A DNA stretch of 13,207 nt from Spirochaetaceae bacterium (GCA_031275595.1 JAISOO010000110.1:1-13207); one strand, 5' to 3'; shown: positions 1 to 8,212, counted from the stretch's first letter. Notes: generated by a model not told the origin, from the sequence alone. Made by a program: numbers and translations.

Positions 1-914
1 AAACCCTGCGGGGCGGACTCTCCCTCGGCATCACGGGCTTCGGCTTCTGGAGCCACGATATCTCCGGCTTTGAACAGACCGCTACACCGGATCTTTTCAA
101 ACGGTGGACCGCATTCGGCCTGCTTTCCTCCCACAGCCGGCTGCATGGAAATCAGTCCTACCGGGTACCCTGGAATTTTGACGACGAAGCTTCGGATGTC
201 CTTCGTTTTTTTGTGAAACTCAAATGCCGTCTTATGCCTTATCTGTATGCAGCCGCTGTTGAGTCCCATAACGAGGGCATTCCCATGCTGCGGGCCATGG
301 TTCTGGAATTCCCCGAAGATCCCGCCTGCGCATATTTGGACCGCCAATATATGCTGGGACCTTCCCTTCTTGTGGCTCCCGTCTTTTCTACGGAGGGCAT
401 CGTTTCCTGGTATCTCCCGGTATTGGCCTGTGGACCGCTGACACCGGATTCACTCCCGGAAGGCATGTGGACTCATTACCTAACCGGAGAGACGGCACGG
501 GGAGGCTCCTGGCGCAAAGAGAAACACGGTTACATGAGCCTTCCTCTCATGGTCATGCCGAATTCGATCATCTGTACCGGTGATAATGACGAACGGCCCG
601 ATTACGATTATGCCGCGGGAGTAACCGCGGAGATCTTCGCCATGGATGACGGAAAAAGTGCCCGGGCGATGATATACGATATCGCCGGGGAAAAGGAAGC
701 GGAAATTTTAGTTTCGCGCCAGGGCGATTTATACACCGTAGCGCGCAGGGTCGTAAAAATCGATGTTGGGGGAAAAACCTGGAGGGCGCTCTTGCGGGGG
801 CTGCACGGAAAAAACGCCGCCCCACGGCACGGTACCGTGCTGGATACCCCCACGGGACTGCTTGTTACACCGGAACCGGGGGCCGATTCGATACAGGTAC
901 GTGTCCCGAATTAG
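1..914 (+). CDS. GH31 alpha-xylosidase/alpha-glucosidase, C-terminal part (5' truncated by window)
   Basis: Reading from base 3 gives an open frame to the TAG at 912-914, about 303 residues. It starts with residues matching the GH31 segment after the acid/base aspartate: GFGFWSHDISGFE, then RWTAFGLLSSHSRLHG, YRVPWNFDDEA and LKCRLMPYLY. These closely follow E. coli YicI, so the family call is firm. The catalytic nucleophile and acid/base residues lie upstream of the window and cannot be checked. GH31 enzymes hydrolyse alpha-glycosidic bonds; the YicI subgroup releases alpha-xylose from isoprimeverose-type oligosaccharides, so a cytoplasmic role on imported sugar is likely but inferred. The later part (DNDERPDYDYAAGVTAEIF onward) is the C-terminal beta-sandwich. 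One oddity is a 13-residue in-frame insertion after WYLP (about 421-459). The gene converges on the kinase gene with 45 bp between stops, and no clear terminator is visible there. Confidence 0.93.
   Translation, partial: TLRGGLSLGITGFGFWSHDISGFEQTATPDLFKRWTAFGLLSSHSRLHGNQSYRVPWNFDDEASDVLRFFVKLKCRLMPYLYAAAVESHNEGIPMLRAMVLEFPEDPACAYLDRQYMLGPSLLVAPVFSTEGIVSWYLPVLACGPLTPDSLPEGMWTHYLTGETARGGSWRKEKHGYMSLPLMVMPNSIICTGDNDERPDYDYAAGVTAEIFAMDDGKSARAMIYDIAGEKEAEILVSRQGDLYTVARRVVKIDVGGKTWRALLRGLHGKNAAPRHGTVLDTPTGLLVTPEPGADSIQVRVPN
414..459 (+). repeat. 7-bp direct repeat bounding a 39-bp in-frame insertion in the GH31 gene
   Basis: CTCCCGG occurs at 414-420 and again at 453-459, exactly 39 bp apart. The second copy leads into the residues LPEGMWTHY, where YicI-type enzymes (as I recall them) run straight from YLP to EGRWTH. 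The extra 13 residues (VLACGPLTPDSLP) keep the frame. The DNA pattern fits an insertion or slippage event bounded by a short duplication. Confidence 0.5.
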
Positions 915-959
915 CCTCCCCTGCCCCGCGATTTAAGGTAATTTTTTTCTAAAGGCAAG

Positions 960-2693
960 TCAATTGGACGGGGCCGATACCAGCGTTTCGTGGATTTTTT
1001 GTTCCGGCAGCCATCTACGCAGACACTGGTTCAGAGTGGTCAGATTTATGGGCTTTGACAAAAAGCCGTCAAATTGATTTTCCAAGAACATGGCCTCCGC
1101 CCCATTGATAACATTGGCGGTAAGGGCGATAATGGGGATTTTTTTAAAGGGCTCCCCTAATTCCCGAATCCGTTTGGTCGTTTCAACTCCATCCATCTCG
1201 GGCATCATATGATCCATAAAAATAATATCATAGGAAAATTTTTGTACCAGCTCAATGGCAATCATTCCCTTTTGCGCCAGATCTACTTTGATATCGAAAC
1301 TGGCAAGCATCGCCTCGGCGACATCCAGATTGATTTCAATATCGTCCACCACCAGGATTTTCGCGTCGGGGGCGGAAAAATCTTTAACCTCATCGGAGTC
1401 GGCAGCCTCGGCGTCGCTATGGGCTTCGAAATAGGGGATGGCAACGGTGAAAGTAGAACCTTTGCCATATTCGCTTTCAAGCCAGAGCTCCCCCTTCATA
1501 AGCTGGCAAAGACGGTAACAGATCGCCAGGCCCAGACCGGTACCCACCACATTCCGGTTTTTTCGAGTATCAAGTTGTTCAAAGGGCAGAAAGAGTTTTT
1601 CCGAATCTTCCTTGCGGATCCCTATTCCCGAATCCTTTACATCAAAGCGGAGAACTCCCTCGGGTAATAACCGTGCGGAAAAATCAACATAACCCTCATA
1701 GGTATATTTCATCGCGTTGGACAGGATATTGGTTAATACCTGTCGCAACCGGTTTTCATCGCCGTAAACAAAGGCGGGAAGATTTTCATCAACATAAAAA
1801 TTGAAGGCCAGTTTTTTTTCTTTAAACATGATATCAAACATCGCCTTGAGGTTATCCAGCAGGGAGCGCAGATTGTAATCGGAGTTGATGATCTCCATCT
1901 TACCGGCTTCGATTTTGGAAAAATCAAGTATGTCGTTTATAATAGTCAGCAGGGATTGGGCTGATTTTCTGATATCCTGCAGGTATTTACGCTGGGTTGC
2001 GTCCAGGTTAGTACGGCTTAAAAGCTCATTAAGTCCCAGGATGGCGTTCATGGGGGTTCTGATTTCATGGGACATAATAGCGAGAAAATTGGATTTGGCG
2101 CTGTTGGCGGCTTCGGCCCGCTCTTTCTCCCTGAGAAAGTCGGTAAAGTCTATAAAAACCACTAACAACCCCGCGGTGATGCCTGCGTCCGCGCCCCGGG
2201 AACTGCCGATCCACATAAGTTCAATAGAATAATACCGGGAGTCCCCCTGACAACCAAAATCAATCCACCGGTTCAGGGTGACGGTCTTCTTGGATAACAC
2301 CACGGTCCCAATGGCCGACTCAAGATCCCGCATGGAATTTACGTCAAAATAGGGAGAAAACAACTCACTGTAGGTTTTGTTCTTTATAATATCAAAATTA
2401 TGAGTACCAGTGAGGGTTAAAAACATTTTTGTACTCAACACCAAACGGCCGGCATCGTCAAAAAGCATGATAATATTAGGGCTTCTTTCCAACAGCATAT
2501 CGGTATAGGCCCGCTGCTTCGCGTTTGCCGCAGTTAACATGGTTCCCAAGGTTTCCTTGGCTTCCACAGTTTTACTGATCCTATCAAGAAAATTCTGTGT
2601 TATTCTGAGATCCCGGGTTAATTTTGAATTCTGATTTTTGAGCTTTTTTATCTCTTCTTCTAAAAAACCTATCCCGGTATCCGCAGATGACAC
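960..2693 (-). CDS. Soluble PAS-containing hybrid histidine kinase with C-terminal receiver
   Basis: A 577-residue hybrid sensor kinase. No signal peptide or membrane segment is visible, so it should act in the cytoplasm. Order: an N-terminal coiled coil (about 10-60), a PAS-like domain (about 65-185, [17 protein letters not shown]), HisKA with the phosphoacceptor H209 in SHEIRTPMN, then HATPase_c with N box (N322, N326), G1 box DSGIGI (354-359) and G2 box GTGLGL (384-389). The receiver spans about 444-560, with acidic pair D450/D451, phosphoacceptor D494 in [12 protein letters not shown]525 and K547. All key residues are present, so kinase and receiver should both work. The start is GTG at 2691-2693, preceded by AGAGGG about 8 nt upstream. 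It lies 12 bp after the FIST gene and is surely co-transcribed with it. No output domain is present, so a separate Hpt or response regulator must act downstream. Confidence 0.95.
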   Translation of the reverse strand: MSSADTGIGFLEEEIKKLKNQNSKLTRDLRITQNFLDRISKTVEAKETLGTMLTAANAKQRAYTDMLLERSPNIIMLFDDAGRLVLSTKMFLTLTGTHNFDIIKNKTYSELFSPYFDVNSMRDLESAIGTVVLSKKTVTLNRWIDFGCQGDSRYYSIELMWIGSSRGADAGITAGLLVVFIDFTDFLREKERAEAANSAKSNFLAIMSHEIRTPMNAILGLNELLSRTNLDATQRKYLQDIRKSAQSLLTIINDILDFSKIEAGKMEIINSDYNLRSLLDNLKAMFDIMFKEKKLAFNFYVDENLPAFVYGDENRLRQVLTNILSNAMKYTYEGYVDFSARLLPEGVLRFDVKDSGIGIRKEDSEKLFLPFEQLDTRKNRNVVGTGLGLAICYRLCQLMKGELWLESEYGKGSTFTVAIPYFEAHSDAEAADSDEVKDFSAPDAKILVVDDIEINLDVAEAMLASFDIKVDLAQKGMIAIELVQKFSYDIIFMDHMMPEMDGVETTKRIRELGEPFKKIPIIALTANVINGAEAMFLENQFDGFLSKPINLTTLNQCLRRWLPEQKIHETLVSAPSN

Positions 2694-2705
2694 AAAACTT
2701 CCCTC

Positions 2706-3872
2706 TTAAAAAATACAAAGAATAAAAGTGTTGTTATGGAAACGATTAATGGCCGCCTTGGGATTAATCTGGGTGGGACACATCTCACCCCCCGAATAGG
2801 CAAAGAGAAGCGGCGTGTTTGGGGCGATCTCCCCCAGAACAAGGTTAATCTCCGCAAACAAATCACTTCCCAAGGTCATGCTCCGGGATATACAGGAATA
2901 ACCGATAATGACCGAAGGGGATACCGTTTCCTCCAGGGCTTTTTTGATGAGATTCCCCGAAGTAAGGAGGACATCCTCCTTGTCAAATACCCCCAAATAC
3001 ATGGTCGAACCTTCGGGCATAGCGCCGGCACAGATGGCGTGTTTTTGTGCGTTGAGGCCGATAAAAACCTTTGACACCGGCGGTGTACCGTCCCCATAAT
3101 CCAACATAAAGGGCAGGGAAGTCATGGCATAGCTGGTCTCACTGGCCTTGGTAAGCCCCATATCTTCAAAATATTCCACCACGGGCCGGCCGTTTACTTC
3201 TTTAAGAATATGCCCTTCCGAGGAGGTTACCAAGGCGGCCCGATCCAAAAGTTTATTTTCCGAGATGGTGGCCAAATAAAACTTGGGACTTATATTTCCG
3301 TATACCAAGATCAGGGACATCTTATCTTTATAATGCCCTCCGTTAAAAAGCATATAACATTCCCGAAAATCCGGGGTATCGTCCACCGCCAGGGTTCCAA
3401 AACAGGGTACATCTCCGGAAACCTTTGAGAGGATCCGGACATAGTCATCCCCGGAATTTTCCACCATAAAAGGGGCAAAAGCGAAAATCAGCGCGGGTTT
3501 TTCTTCCCGGTCAGAGGCCGCCGCTCCATAGGCATCGGCGATTTTTTTTTCCAGTACACCACCCCGTAAAGAGGGGGTCAGGACAGTTTTAAAGGATGCG
3601 TCATCACTGGTAAACACCATCAGGGTAAAAAGCAGGGTTCCCTTGGCATTGTTCACCGCCTGTAACGATGAATTGGTACCGGCAACATCAAAGGGGAGGC
3701 TTTCAATAATAGCCTTTGCGGTCCCGGAAATTACAAATTCATAGTGGCAGGCAACAATCCCAACCGAATTTTTAAGCAGCGTCTGTTCCAGATCAAGCTG
3801 CGCCTTTATTTCATCAATCGCAGCCACCTGATCGTCAATGTTTTCTGTAGAAGCCGTCAAGATACGCATCAT
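2706..3872 (-). CDS. FIST N/C domain sensory protein
   Basis: A 388-residue soluble protein with FIST_N (about 35-220) and FIST_C (about 225-385). Supporting segments are VPCFGTLAVDD near 155-165, the conserved FAYSGGEMCP at 357-366, and the closing NRFHNNTFILCIF. FIST domains are known as sensory modules, proposed to bind small ligands such as amino acids, and are often encoded beside kinases, cyclases or chemotaxis genes. Here the partner is the hybrid kinase that follows after 12 bp, so the two likely form one sensing pathway; this is inference from context. Start ATG at 3870-3872 with AAAGGA about 7 nt upstream; a second in-frame ATG follows at once. A run of nine A residues in the coding strand (plus 3542-3550) encodes Glu-Lys-Lys near residue 109. 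Confidence 0.9.
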   Translation of the reverse strand: MMRILTASTENIDDQVAAIDEIKAQLDLEQTLLKNSVGIVACHYEFVISGTAKAIIESLPFDVAGTNSSLQAVNNAKGTLLFTLMVFTSDDASFKTVLTPSLRGGVLEKKIADAYGAAASDREEKPALIFAFAPFMVENSGDDYVRILSKVSGDVPCFGTLAVDDTPDFRECYMLFNGGHYKDKMSLILVYGNISPKFYLATISENKLLDRAALVTSSEGHILKEVNGRPVVEYFEDMGLTKASETSYAMTSLPFMLDYGDGTPPVSKVFIGLNAQKHAICAGAMPEGSTMYLGVFDKEDVLLTSGNLIKKALEETVSPSVIIGYSCISRSMTLGSDLFAEINLVLGEIAPNTPLLFAYSGGEMCPTQINPKAAINRFHNNTFILCIF

Positions 3873-3896
3873 ACATTGTCCTTTTCAAAAAACATG

Positions 3897-3912
3897 GTGG
3901 TTTTAAAACCAC
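3897..3912. promoter_or_regulatory. 16-bp perfect palindrome upstream of the FIST gene
   Basis: GTGGTTTTAAAACCAC is a perfect palindrome 24 bp upstream of the FIST start codon. On the minus strand a possible -10 (TATATC, or TTATAT) lies just upstream of it, but I see no good -35. Its placement fits an operator or a 5' UTR hairpin for the FIST-kinase operon. No regulator can be assigned. Confidence 0.45.
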
Positions 3913-3925
3913 AGATATAAATTTG

Positions 3926-3952
3926 AAAAAAACCGGCTTTGGGCCGTTTTTT
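3926..3952 (-). terminator. Rho-independent terminator after tpiA (roughly bidirectional)
   Basis: Plus 3926-3952 reads A7, CCGGC, TTT, GGGCCG, T6. On the minus strand this is a short GC stem (CGGC/GCCG) followed by a run of seven T. It lies about 50 bp past the tpiA stop and before the FIST gene, so it would end the gap-pgk-tpiA transcript. The flanking A and T tracts make it look bidirectional, but no plus-strand gene ends here. Confidence 0.6.
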
Positions 3953-3958
3953 CCACTG

Positions 3959-3990
3959 CCCGTTTCAAAATCGAATAATTTTGAAACGGG
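3959..3990. repeat. Inverted repeat after tpiA (CAAAA/TTTTG family, copy A)
   Basis: CCCGTTTCAAAAT and ATTTTGAAACGGG form a perfect 13-bp inverted repeat with a 6-nt loop, starting 13 bp past the tpiA stop codon. No T run follows directly. The arm core GTTTCAAAATC recurs upstream of pgk at 6057-6083, so this looks like a repeated small element as well as a possible 3' stabilising hairpin. Confidence 0.8.
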
Positions 3991-4003
3991 TCCTTATGAT
4001 AAA

Positions 4004-4753
4004 TTACCCAAATTTGGCAATAGGCACAAAGGTATCTGCCTTGAGGGCCGCGCCGCCAACCAGGGCGCCATCGATGTTTTCTTTGGCCATAAGCTGGGCG
4101 GCATTTTCCGGTTTTACCGAACCGCCGTATTGGATGATGATCTTTTCGGCGGCATCGGCGCCGTAGAGTTTTCCCACTACCTTCCGTATATAAGCGTGGA
4201 TGGCATCGGCATCTTCCGGGGTGGCGGTTTTACCGGTGCCTATGGCCCACACGGGCTCATAGGCGATGGTTACCCGCCCCAGGTCCGCGGCGGAAACCCC
4301 CGCAAGCCCCTTGACGGTTTGGGTCTCACAGACCGCCTCGGCCCTGCCGGCTTCCCGTTCTTCCAATAGTTCCCCGACACAAAGAATAACCTCAAGGCCA
4401 TGTTTAAGGACAAGTTTTACTTTTTTATTGATGAGCTCGTCATCTTCTTTATAGATATGCCGCCGCTCACTATGTCCCAAAATCACCGCCTGAACCCCCA
4501 GGTCCTTGAGCTGTATTACCGAAACCTCTCCGGTATGGGCTCCCTGCTCCTCGGGGGCACAGTTCTGGGCCCCCAACAGAATGTTACTCCCCTTAACCAT
4601 AGCGCCAACGGTCTCAAGGCTGGTAAAGGTCGGGGCCACGAGGTACTTATGTTTCCCATCCTTAAGTTGGGCTGTCAAAGTTTTGGCAAGTTCCGCCGCC
4701 TCGGAACGGGTTTTGTGCATCTTCCAGTTACCGGCAATATAGTAGTTTCTCAT
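4004..4753 (-). CDS. tpiA: Triosephosphate isomerase
   Basis: A 249-residue cytoplasmic TIM-barrel enzyme that interconverts dihydroxyacetone phosphate and glyceraldehyde 3-phosphate. The substrate residues N9 and K11 sit in AGNWKMH. The catalytic H94 is in ILGHSERR and the catalytic E166 in IAYEPVWAIGTGK, which also carries the mobile loop 6. The phosphate-binding segments YGGSVKPEN and GALVGGAAL are present near the C terminus. The length is normal for the family. The start ATG (4751-4753) has AGGAG 7-8 nt upstream, and this site overlaps the pgk stop codon region. The gene follows pgk by 10 bp and is last in the gap-pgk-tpiA cluster, so translation is probably linked to pgk. Confidence 0.98.
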   Translation of the reverse strand: MRNYYIAGNWKMHKTRSEAAELAKTLTAQLKDGKHKYLVAPTFTSLETVGAMVKGSNILLGAQNCAPEEQGAHTGEVSVIQLKDLGVQAVILGHSERRHIYKEDDELINKKVKLVLKHGLEVILCVGELLEEREAGRAEAVCETQTVKGLAGVSAADLGRVTIAYEPVWAIGTGKTATPEDADAIHAYIRKVVGKLYGADAAEKIIIQYGGSVKPENAAQLMAKENIDGALVGGAALKADTFVPIAKFG

Positions 4754-4763
4754 GTTTTTGCTC

Positions 4764-6026
4764 CTATTTTCTTGTAACTTCGATTCCGGGGAGTTTTTTC
4801 CCTTCCAGCAGTTCCAGGGAAGCGCCGCCGCCGGTAGAAACGTGGCTCATTTTAGACGCCAGACCGAATTTGTTTACCGCCGCCACCGAATCGCCGCCGC
4901 CTACCACGGTAATAGTTCCCCTGTCGGTGGCTTCCGCCACCAATTTAGCCACTTCTTCGGTACCCTTGGCAAAACTATCAAACTCAAAGACCCCCACCGG
5001 ACCATTCCACACGATGGTTTTGGCTTTGGCCAGGATCTCCTGGTATTGCGCCAGGGTTTTCGGTCCCACATCCATACCCATAAAGTTATCGGGAATATCA
5101 ATACCGTCAACAGCCACGGCCTTTGCCCCGGCGTCAAAAGTTTCGGCTCCCACATGATCCACCGGCAGGACAATCCGGGCACCCGCCTTCCGGGCGGCTT
5201 CCAGGATCTTTTTCGCCGTATCCGTCTGATCCTCCTCCACCAAGGACTTCCCTATCCTATGGCCCTGGGCTTTGAGGAAGGTATAAGCCATACCCCCGCC
5301 GATAATAAGGGCGAAGGCGTTTTTAAGGAGGCTCTCCAGGACCGCGATTTTGGAGGAAACCTTGGCGCCCCCGATGATGGCCGCCAAGGGCTTCTGCGGG
5401 TTCGTAACGATGGGCTCCAGATAATTCACTTCCTTTTCCATAAGGAATCCCGCCACAGAAACCGGAACAAATTTCGCGATGGACGCGGTTGAGGCGTGAT
5501 CCCGGTGGGCGGTACCAAAGGCGTCGTTTACAAAGACATCGCCGTAGGAGGCAAGCTCCCGGGCAAGTTTATCCCGGTCTTCCGCTTCCTTTGCGGTTTC
5601 TTCCTTGTGGAACCGGGTGTTTTCCAACATAATGATAGAACCGGGCTTCTGGGAATCGATAAAAGCCTTTTTACCGTAATCCGAATCTTCCCCGGCAAAA
5701 ACGACGGGTTTTCCCAGCTTTTTTTCAAGATAGGCCGCCACCGGAGCGATCCGGTGTTTGCCCTTGATATAGGCGACCTCGTCAAAGGTTTTTCCGTCTT
5801 TTTCAGCCTTCTCCCTGGCTTTTTTTGCATCCTTGGCGGGATCGCCCAGATGGCTCATCAGGGTCAGGGTCTTGACCCCCTGCTCCAGGATATAGTTTAT
5901 GGTCGGGATTGCCGCGGTAATCCGGGTATCATCCTGTACCACCCCATCCTTCATGGGCACATTAAAATCCACCCGCATGATGACCCGTTTACCCGCAAGG
6001 TCCACGTCTTTTACGGTCCTTATCAT
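4764..6026 (-). CDS. pgk: Phosphoglycerate kinase
   Basis: A 420-residue cytoplasmic enzyme that transfers phosphate between 1,3-bisphosphoglycerate and ADP. The N-domain 3-phosphoglycerate residues are visible: D20 and N22 in VDFNVP, R35 in DDTRI, H59 in SHLG, R138 in LENTRF and R175 in GTAHRDH. The nucleotide domain shows GGAKVSSKI, NGPVGVFE (E348) and GGGDS (376-380). It is about 20-25 residues longer than most bacterial forms because of a Lys-rich stretch at about 64-92, directly after SHLGDP. In most family members that motif is SHLGRP, so the usual substrate-binding Arg is Asp here. The start ATG has AGAAGGAG about 8 nt upstream. It stands 10 bp before tpiA and 209 bp after gap. Confidence 0.98.
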   Translation of the reverse strand: MIRTVKDVDLAGKRVIMRVDFNVPMKDGVVQDDTRITAAIPTINYILEQGVKTLTLMSHLGDPAKDAKKAREKAEKDGKTFDEVAYIKGKHRIAPVAAYLEKKLGKPVVFAGEDSDYGKKAFIDSQKPGSIIMLENTRFHKEETAKEAEDRDKLARELASYGDVFVNDAFGTAHRDHASTASIAKFVPVSVAGFLMEKEVNYLEPIVTNPQKPLAAIIGGAKVSSKIAVLESLLKNAFALIIGGGMAYTFLKAQGHRIGKSLVEEDQTDTAKKILEAARKAGARIVLPVDHVGAETFDAGAKAVAVDGIDIPDNFMGMDVGPKTLAQYQEILAKAKTIVWNGPVGVFEFDSFAKGTEEVAKLVAEATDRGTITVVGGGDSVAAVNKFGLASKMSHVSTGGGASLELLEGKKLPGIEVTRK

Positions 6027-6056
6027 TTTGATACTCCTTCTATGGTCCTTGATACC

Positions 6057-6083
6057 GTTTCAAAATCAACCGGATCTTGAAAC
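6057..6083. repeat. Inverted repeat upstream of pgk (CAAAA/TTTTG family, copy B)
   Basis: GTTTCAAAATC and GATCTTGAAAC pair at 10 of 11 positions around the loop AACCG. On the minus strand the second arm reads GATTTTGAAACGG, identical to the matching arm of the copy after tpiA. It ends about 30 bp before the pgk start codon, so it would lie in the pgk 5' leader. Confidence 0.75.
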
Positions 6084-6095
6084 AGTTCCCTCATG

Positions 6096-6220
6096 AAAGA
6101 AAAACCGCAAAAAAACAAAGTTTATCGTCCGGCCCGCAAGCATTACCCATCATCTCCCTTGCGTACTCCGTTATTGACGCCGTGATCGGCTTCAACTTTG
6201 CATCCCTGCGGTTTCTCTTT
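6096..6220 (-). ncRNA. Candidate structured RNA (branched fold) between gap and pgk
   Basis: The gap-pgk spacer (6027-6235) holds a long imperfect inverted repeat. Plus 6096-6109 pairs with 6207-6220 (13 of 14), and 6116-6122 (CAAAGTT) pairs with 6194-6200 (7 of 7). Inside it are two local stems: CGCAAG/CTTGCG (6135-6140 with 6158-6163) and GCCG/CGGC (6179-6182 with 6187-6190). In the transcript this makes a closing stem with two side hairpins, a three-way-junction shape. The final strand is U-rich (TGCGGTTTTTCTTT), so it might also terminate or attenuate. I do not recognise a known riboswitch class. Confidence 0.4.
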
Positions 6221-6235
6221 TAATTCAAACGGCCT

Positions 6236-7411
<1,176 letters not shown>

Positions 7412-7421
7412 TCAAAAACAC

Positions 7422-7435
7422 GGTCCTCCCGGACC
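7422..7435 (-). other. Small GC hairpin in the gap leader
   Basis: On the coding strand GGTCC-GGGA-GGACC forms a 5-bp stem with a GGGA tetraloop, followed by GTGTTTTTG. The short U run makes a weak attenuator possible, but the stem is small and this is only a suggestion. Confidence 0.3.
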
Positions 7436-7467
7436 ATCGGCTTTTAGAGCGGCTTCATTTTATATTC

Positions 7468-7496
7468 AGCATAAAAAAAAACAGGAAAATAGTCAA
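7468..7496 (-). promoter_or_regulatory. Sigma-70-type promoter for the gap-pgk-tpiA cluster
   Basis: The minus strand reads TTGACT (plus 7491-7496), a 17-bp spacer, then TATGCT (plus 7468-7473). Both boxes are close to consensus and the spacing is ideal. It would start transcription about 160 nt before the gap ATG. The spacer carries a run of T that continues into the -10 box (nine in all), so a slippage change in tract length would alter spacing. Confidence 0.75.
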
Positions 7497-7607
7497 TGCG
7501 ATGAGAAACGAATACGGGAATCCCCCCAAAGGATTGAAATTTTTTACCTGAACCGGTAACAAGCCCGCCGTTTTTGGCTTTGGCCGTTTTCAAAACCCAG
7601 GCGTTGG

Positions 7608-7632
7608 GGGTTTCCCCGGGCCCGTGAAACCC
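7608..7632 (-). other. Hairpin competing with the G-quadruplex motif after the HD gene
   Basis: On the coding strand GGGTTTC (plus 7626-7632) pairs perfectly with GAAACCC (plus 7608-7614) around an 11-nt loop containing GGGCCC. The first arm includes the last G tract of the adjacent quadruplex motif, so the two folds exclude each other. No U run follows, so it is not a standard terminator. Confidence 0.5.
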
Positions 7633-7647
7633 AACCCAACCCAACCC
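7630..7647 (-). other. G-quadruplex motif (four GGG tracts, TT loops)
   Basis: The coding strand has GGGTTGGGTTGGGTTGGG, four G3 tracts with 2-nt loops, starting 19 bp past the HD hydrolase stop codon. Such short-loop motifs are known to form very stable quadruplexes in RNA and DNA. It could act in the mRNA 3' end. Confidence 0.75.
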
Positions 7648-7666
7648 GAGCCTGGACAGGGCCGCC

Positions 7667-8212
7667 TTATATGAGGGAAAGAAATTTCCGCCGGGATTCA
7701 ACCAGGGATTGCAGTTCCGAAAACATGGCCTTATCCACCTCTTCGGCGATGGGAAAAATGTACCGGACCGTCTCTTCGGTATAACGGTGGATAAATTCCC
7801 GGTTTATCACAAAACCCAGGGATATCATATTGGATATACGGTCGGCTACTTTGAGGATCTTGGCGGGGAGGGAACCGCTTTTATAGATCCGGGTAAGAAA
7901 TTCCCCTTTGGTCTCCTCAGGAAACCGGGTAACCTCCAACACCAGCTCATAGACCGCGGGGCTTTCAAAATCAATGGATAACAGCAGGTTGTGGTTAAAA
8001 TCGGGAACGTCTTCAAGCAAATCATGGACCACCGAAGCCTTGAGCAATATGGAATCAATATAACCGTAATCGATCAGGGTCGCCATGGTATCGAGCTGAT
8101 GGCGGAACATATTCCCCCCCCCCTCCCGGACCTTACCGATAAGGGCGGTCGCAAGCTGCATATAGGGGGCGAGAAAGGTTCCTTTTAACCGGAGCATCTC
8201 TTCGGTGGTCAT
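7667..8212 (-). CDS. Small SpoT/MESH1-like HD hydrolase
   Basis: A 181-residue stand-alone HD-domain protein, close in length to MESH1 and other small alarmone hydrolases. The metal and catalytic set matches that family: H38 in MFRHQLDTM, H63-D64 and E67-D68 in VVHDLLEDVP, and D124 in LKVADRISNM, compared with the SpoT motif KLADRLHNM. There is no synthetase, TGS or ACT domain. The likely reaction is Mn-dependent removal of the 3'-diphosphate from (p)ppGpp; MESH1 enzymes also act on NADPH, so the substrate is inferred. It starts 9 bp after the valS stop and must be co-transcribed with it, linking alarmone breakdown to tRNA charging. The ribosome site is weak (GGGGTCCGGG), suggesting coupling to valS. 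The coding strand carries a G10 run (plus 8114-8123) over residues 30-33, just before H38. Confidence 0.85.
   Translation of the reverse strand: MTTEEMLRLKGTFLAPYMQLATALIGKVREGGGNMFRHQLDTMATLIDYGYIDSILLKASVVHDLLEDVPDFNHNLLLSIDFESPAVYELVLEVTRFPEETKGEFLTRIYKSGSLPAKILKVADRISNMISLGFVINREFIHRYTEETVRYIFPIAEEVDKAMFSELQSLVESRRKFLSLI
8114..8123 (-). repeat. Homopolymer G10 tract inside the HD hydrolase gene
   Basis: Ten C on the plus strand give ten G on the coding strand, covering the codons of E30-G31-G32-G33. Loss of one G brings a TGA after about 17 codons; gain of one brings a TGA after about 21 codons. Either change removes all the catalytic residues. Confidence 0.9.

Noticed and set aside
915..959. 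Shared terminator between the convergent GH31 and kinase genes
   Set aside because: A T7 run is present at 942-948, but I could not find a convincing stem beside it.
4752..5492. 246-residue plus-strand frame over pgk
   Set aside because: Antisense to pgk; no ribosome site or family resemblance.
6096..6170. Short peptide frames (20-25 codons) in the gap-pgk spacer as a leader peptide
   Set aside because: The possible start codons have badly spaced ribosome sites, and the frames fall inside the paired region; no regulatory codon run is present.
7444..7701. 85-residue minus-strand frame after the HD gene
   Set aside because: It overlaps the HD gene end and runs through the quadruplex, hairpin and gap promoter; no ribosome site and no recognisable motif.
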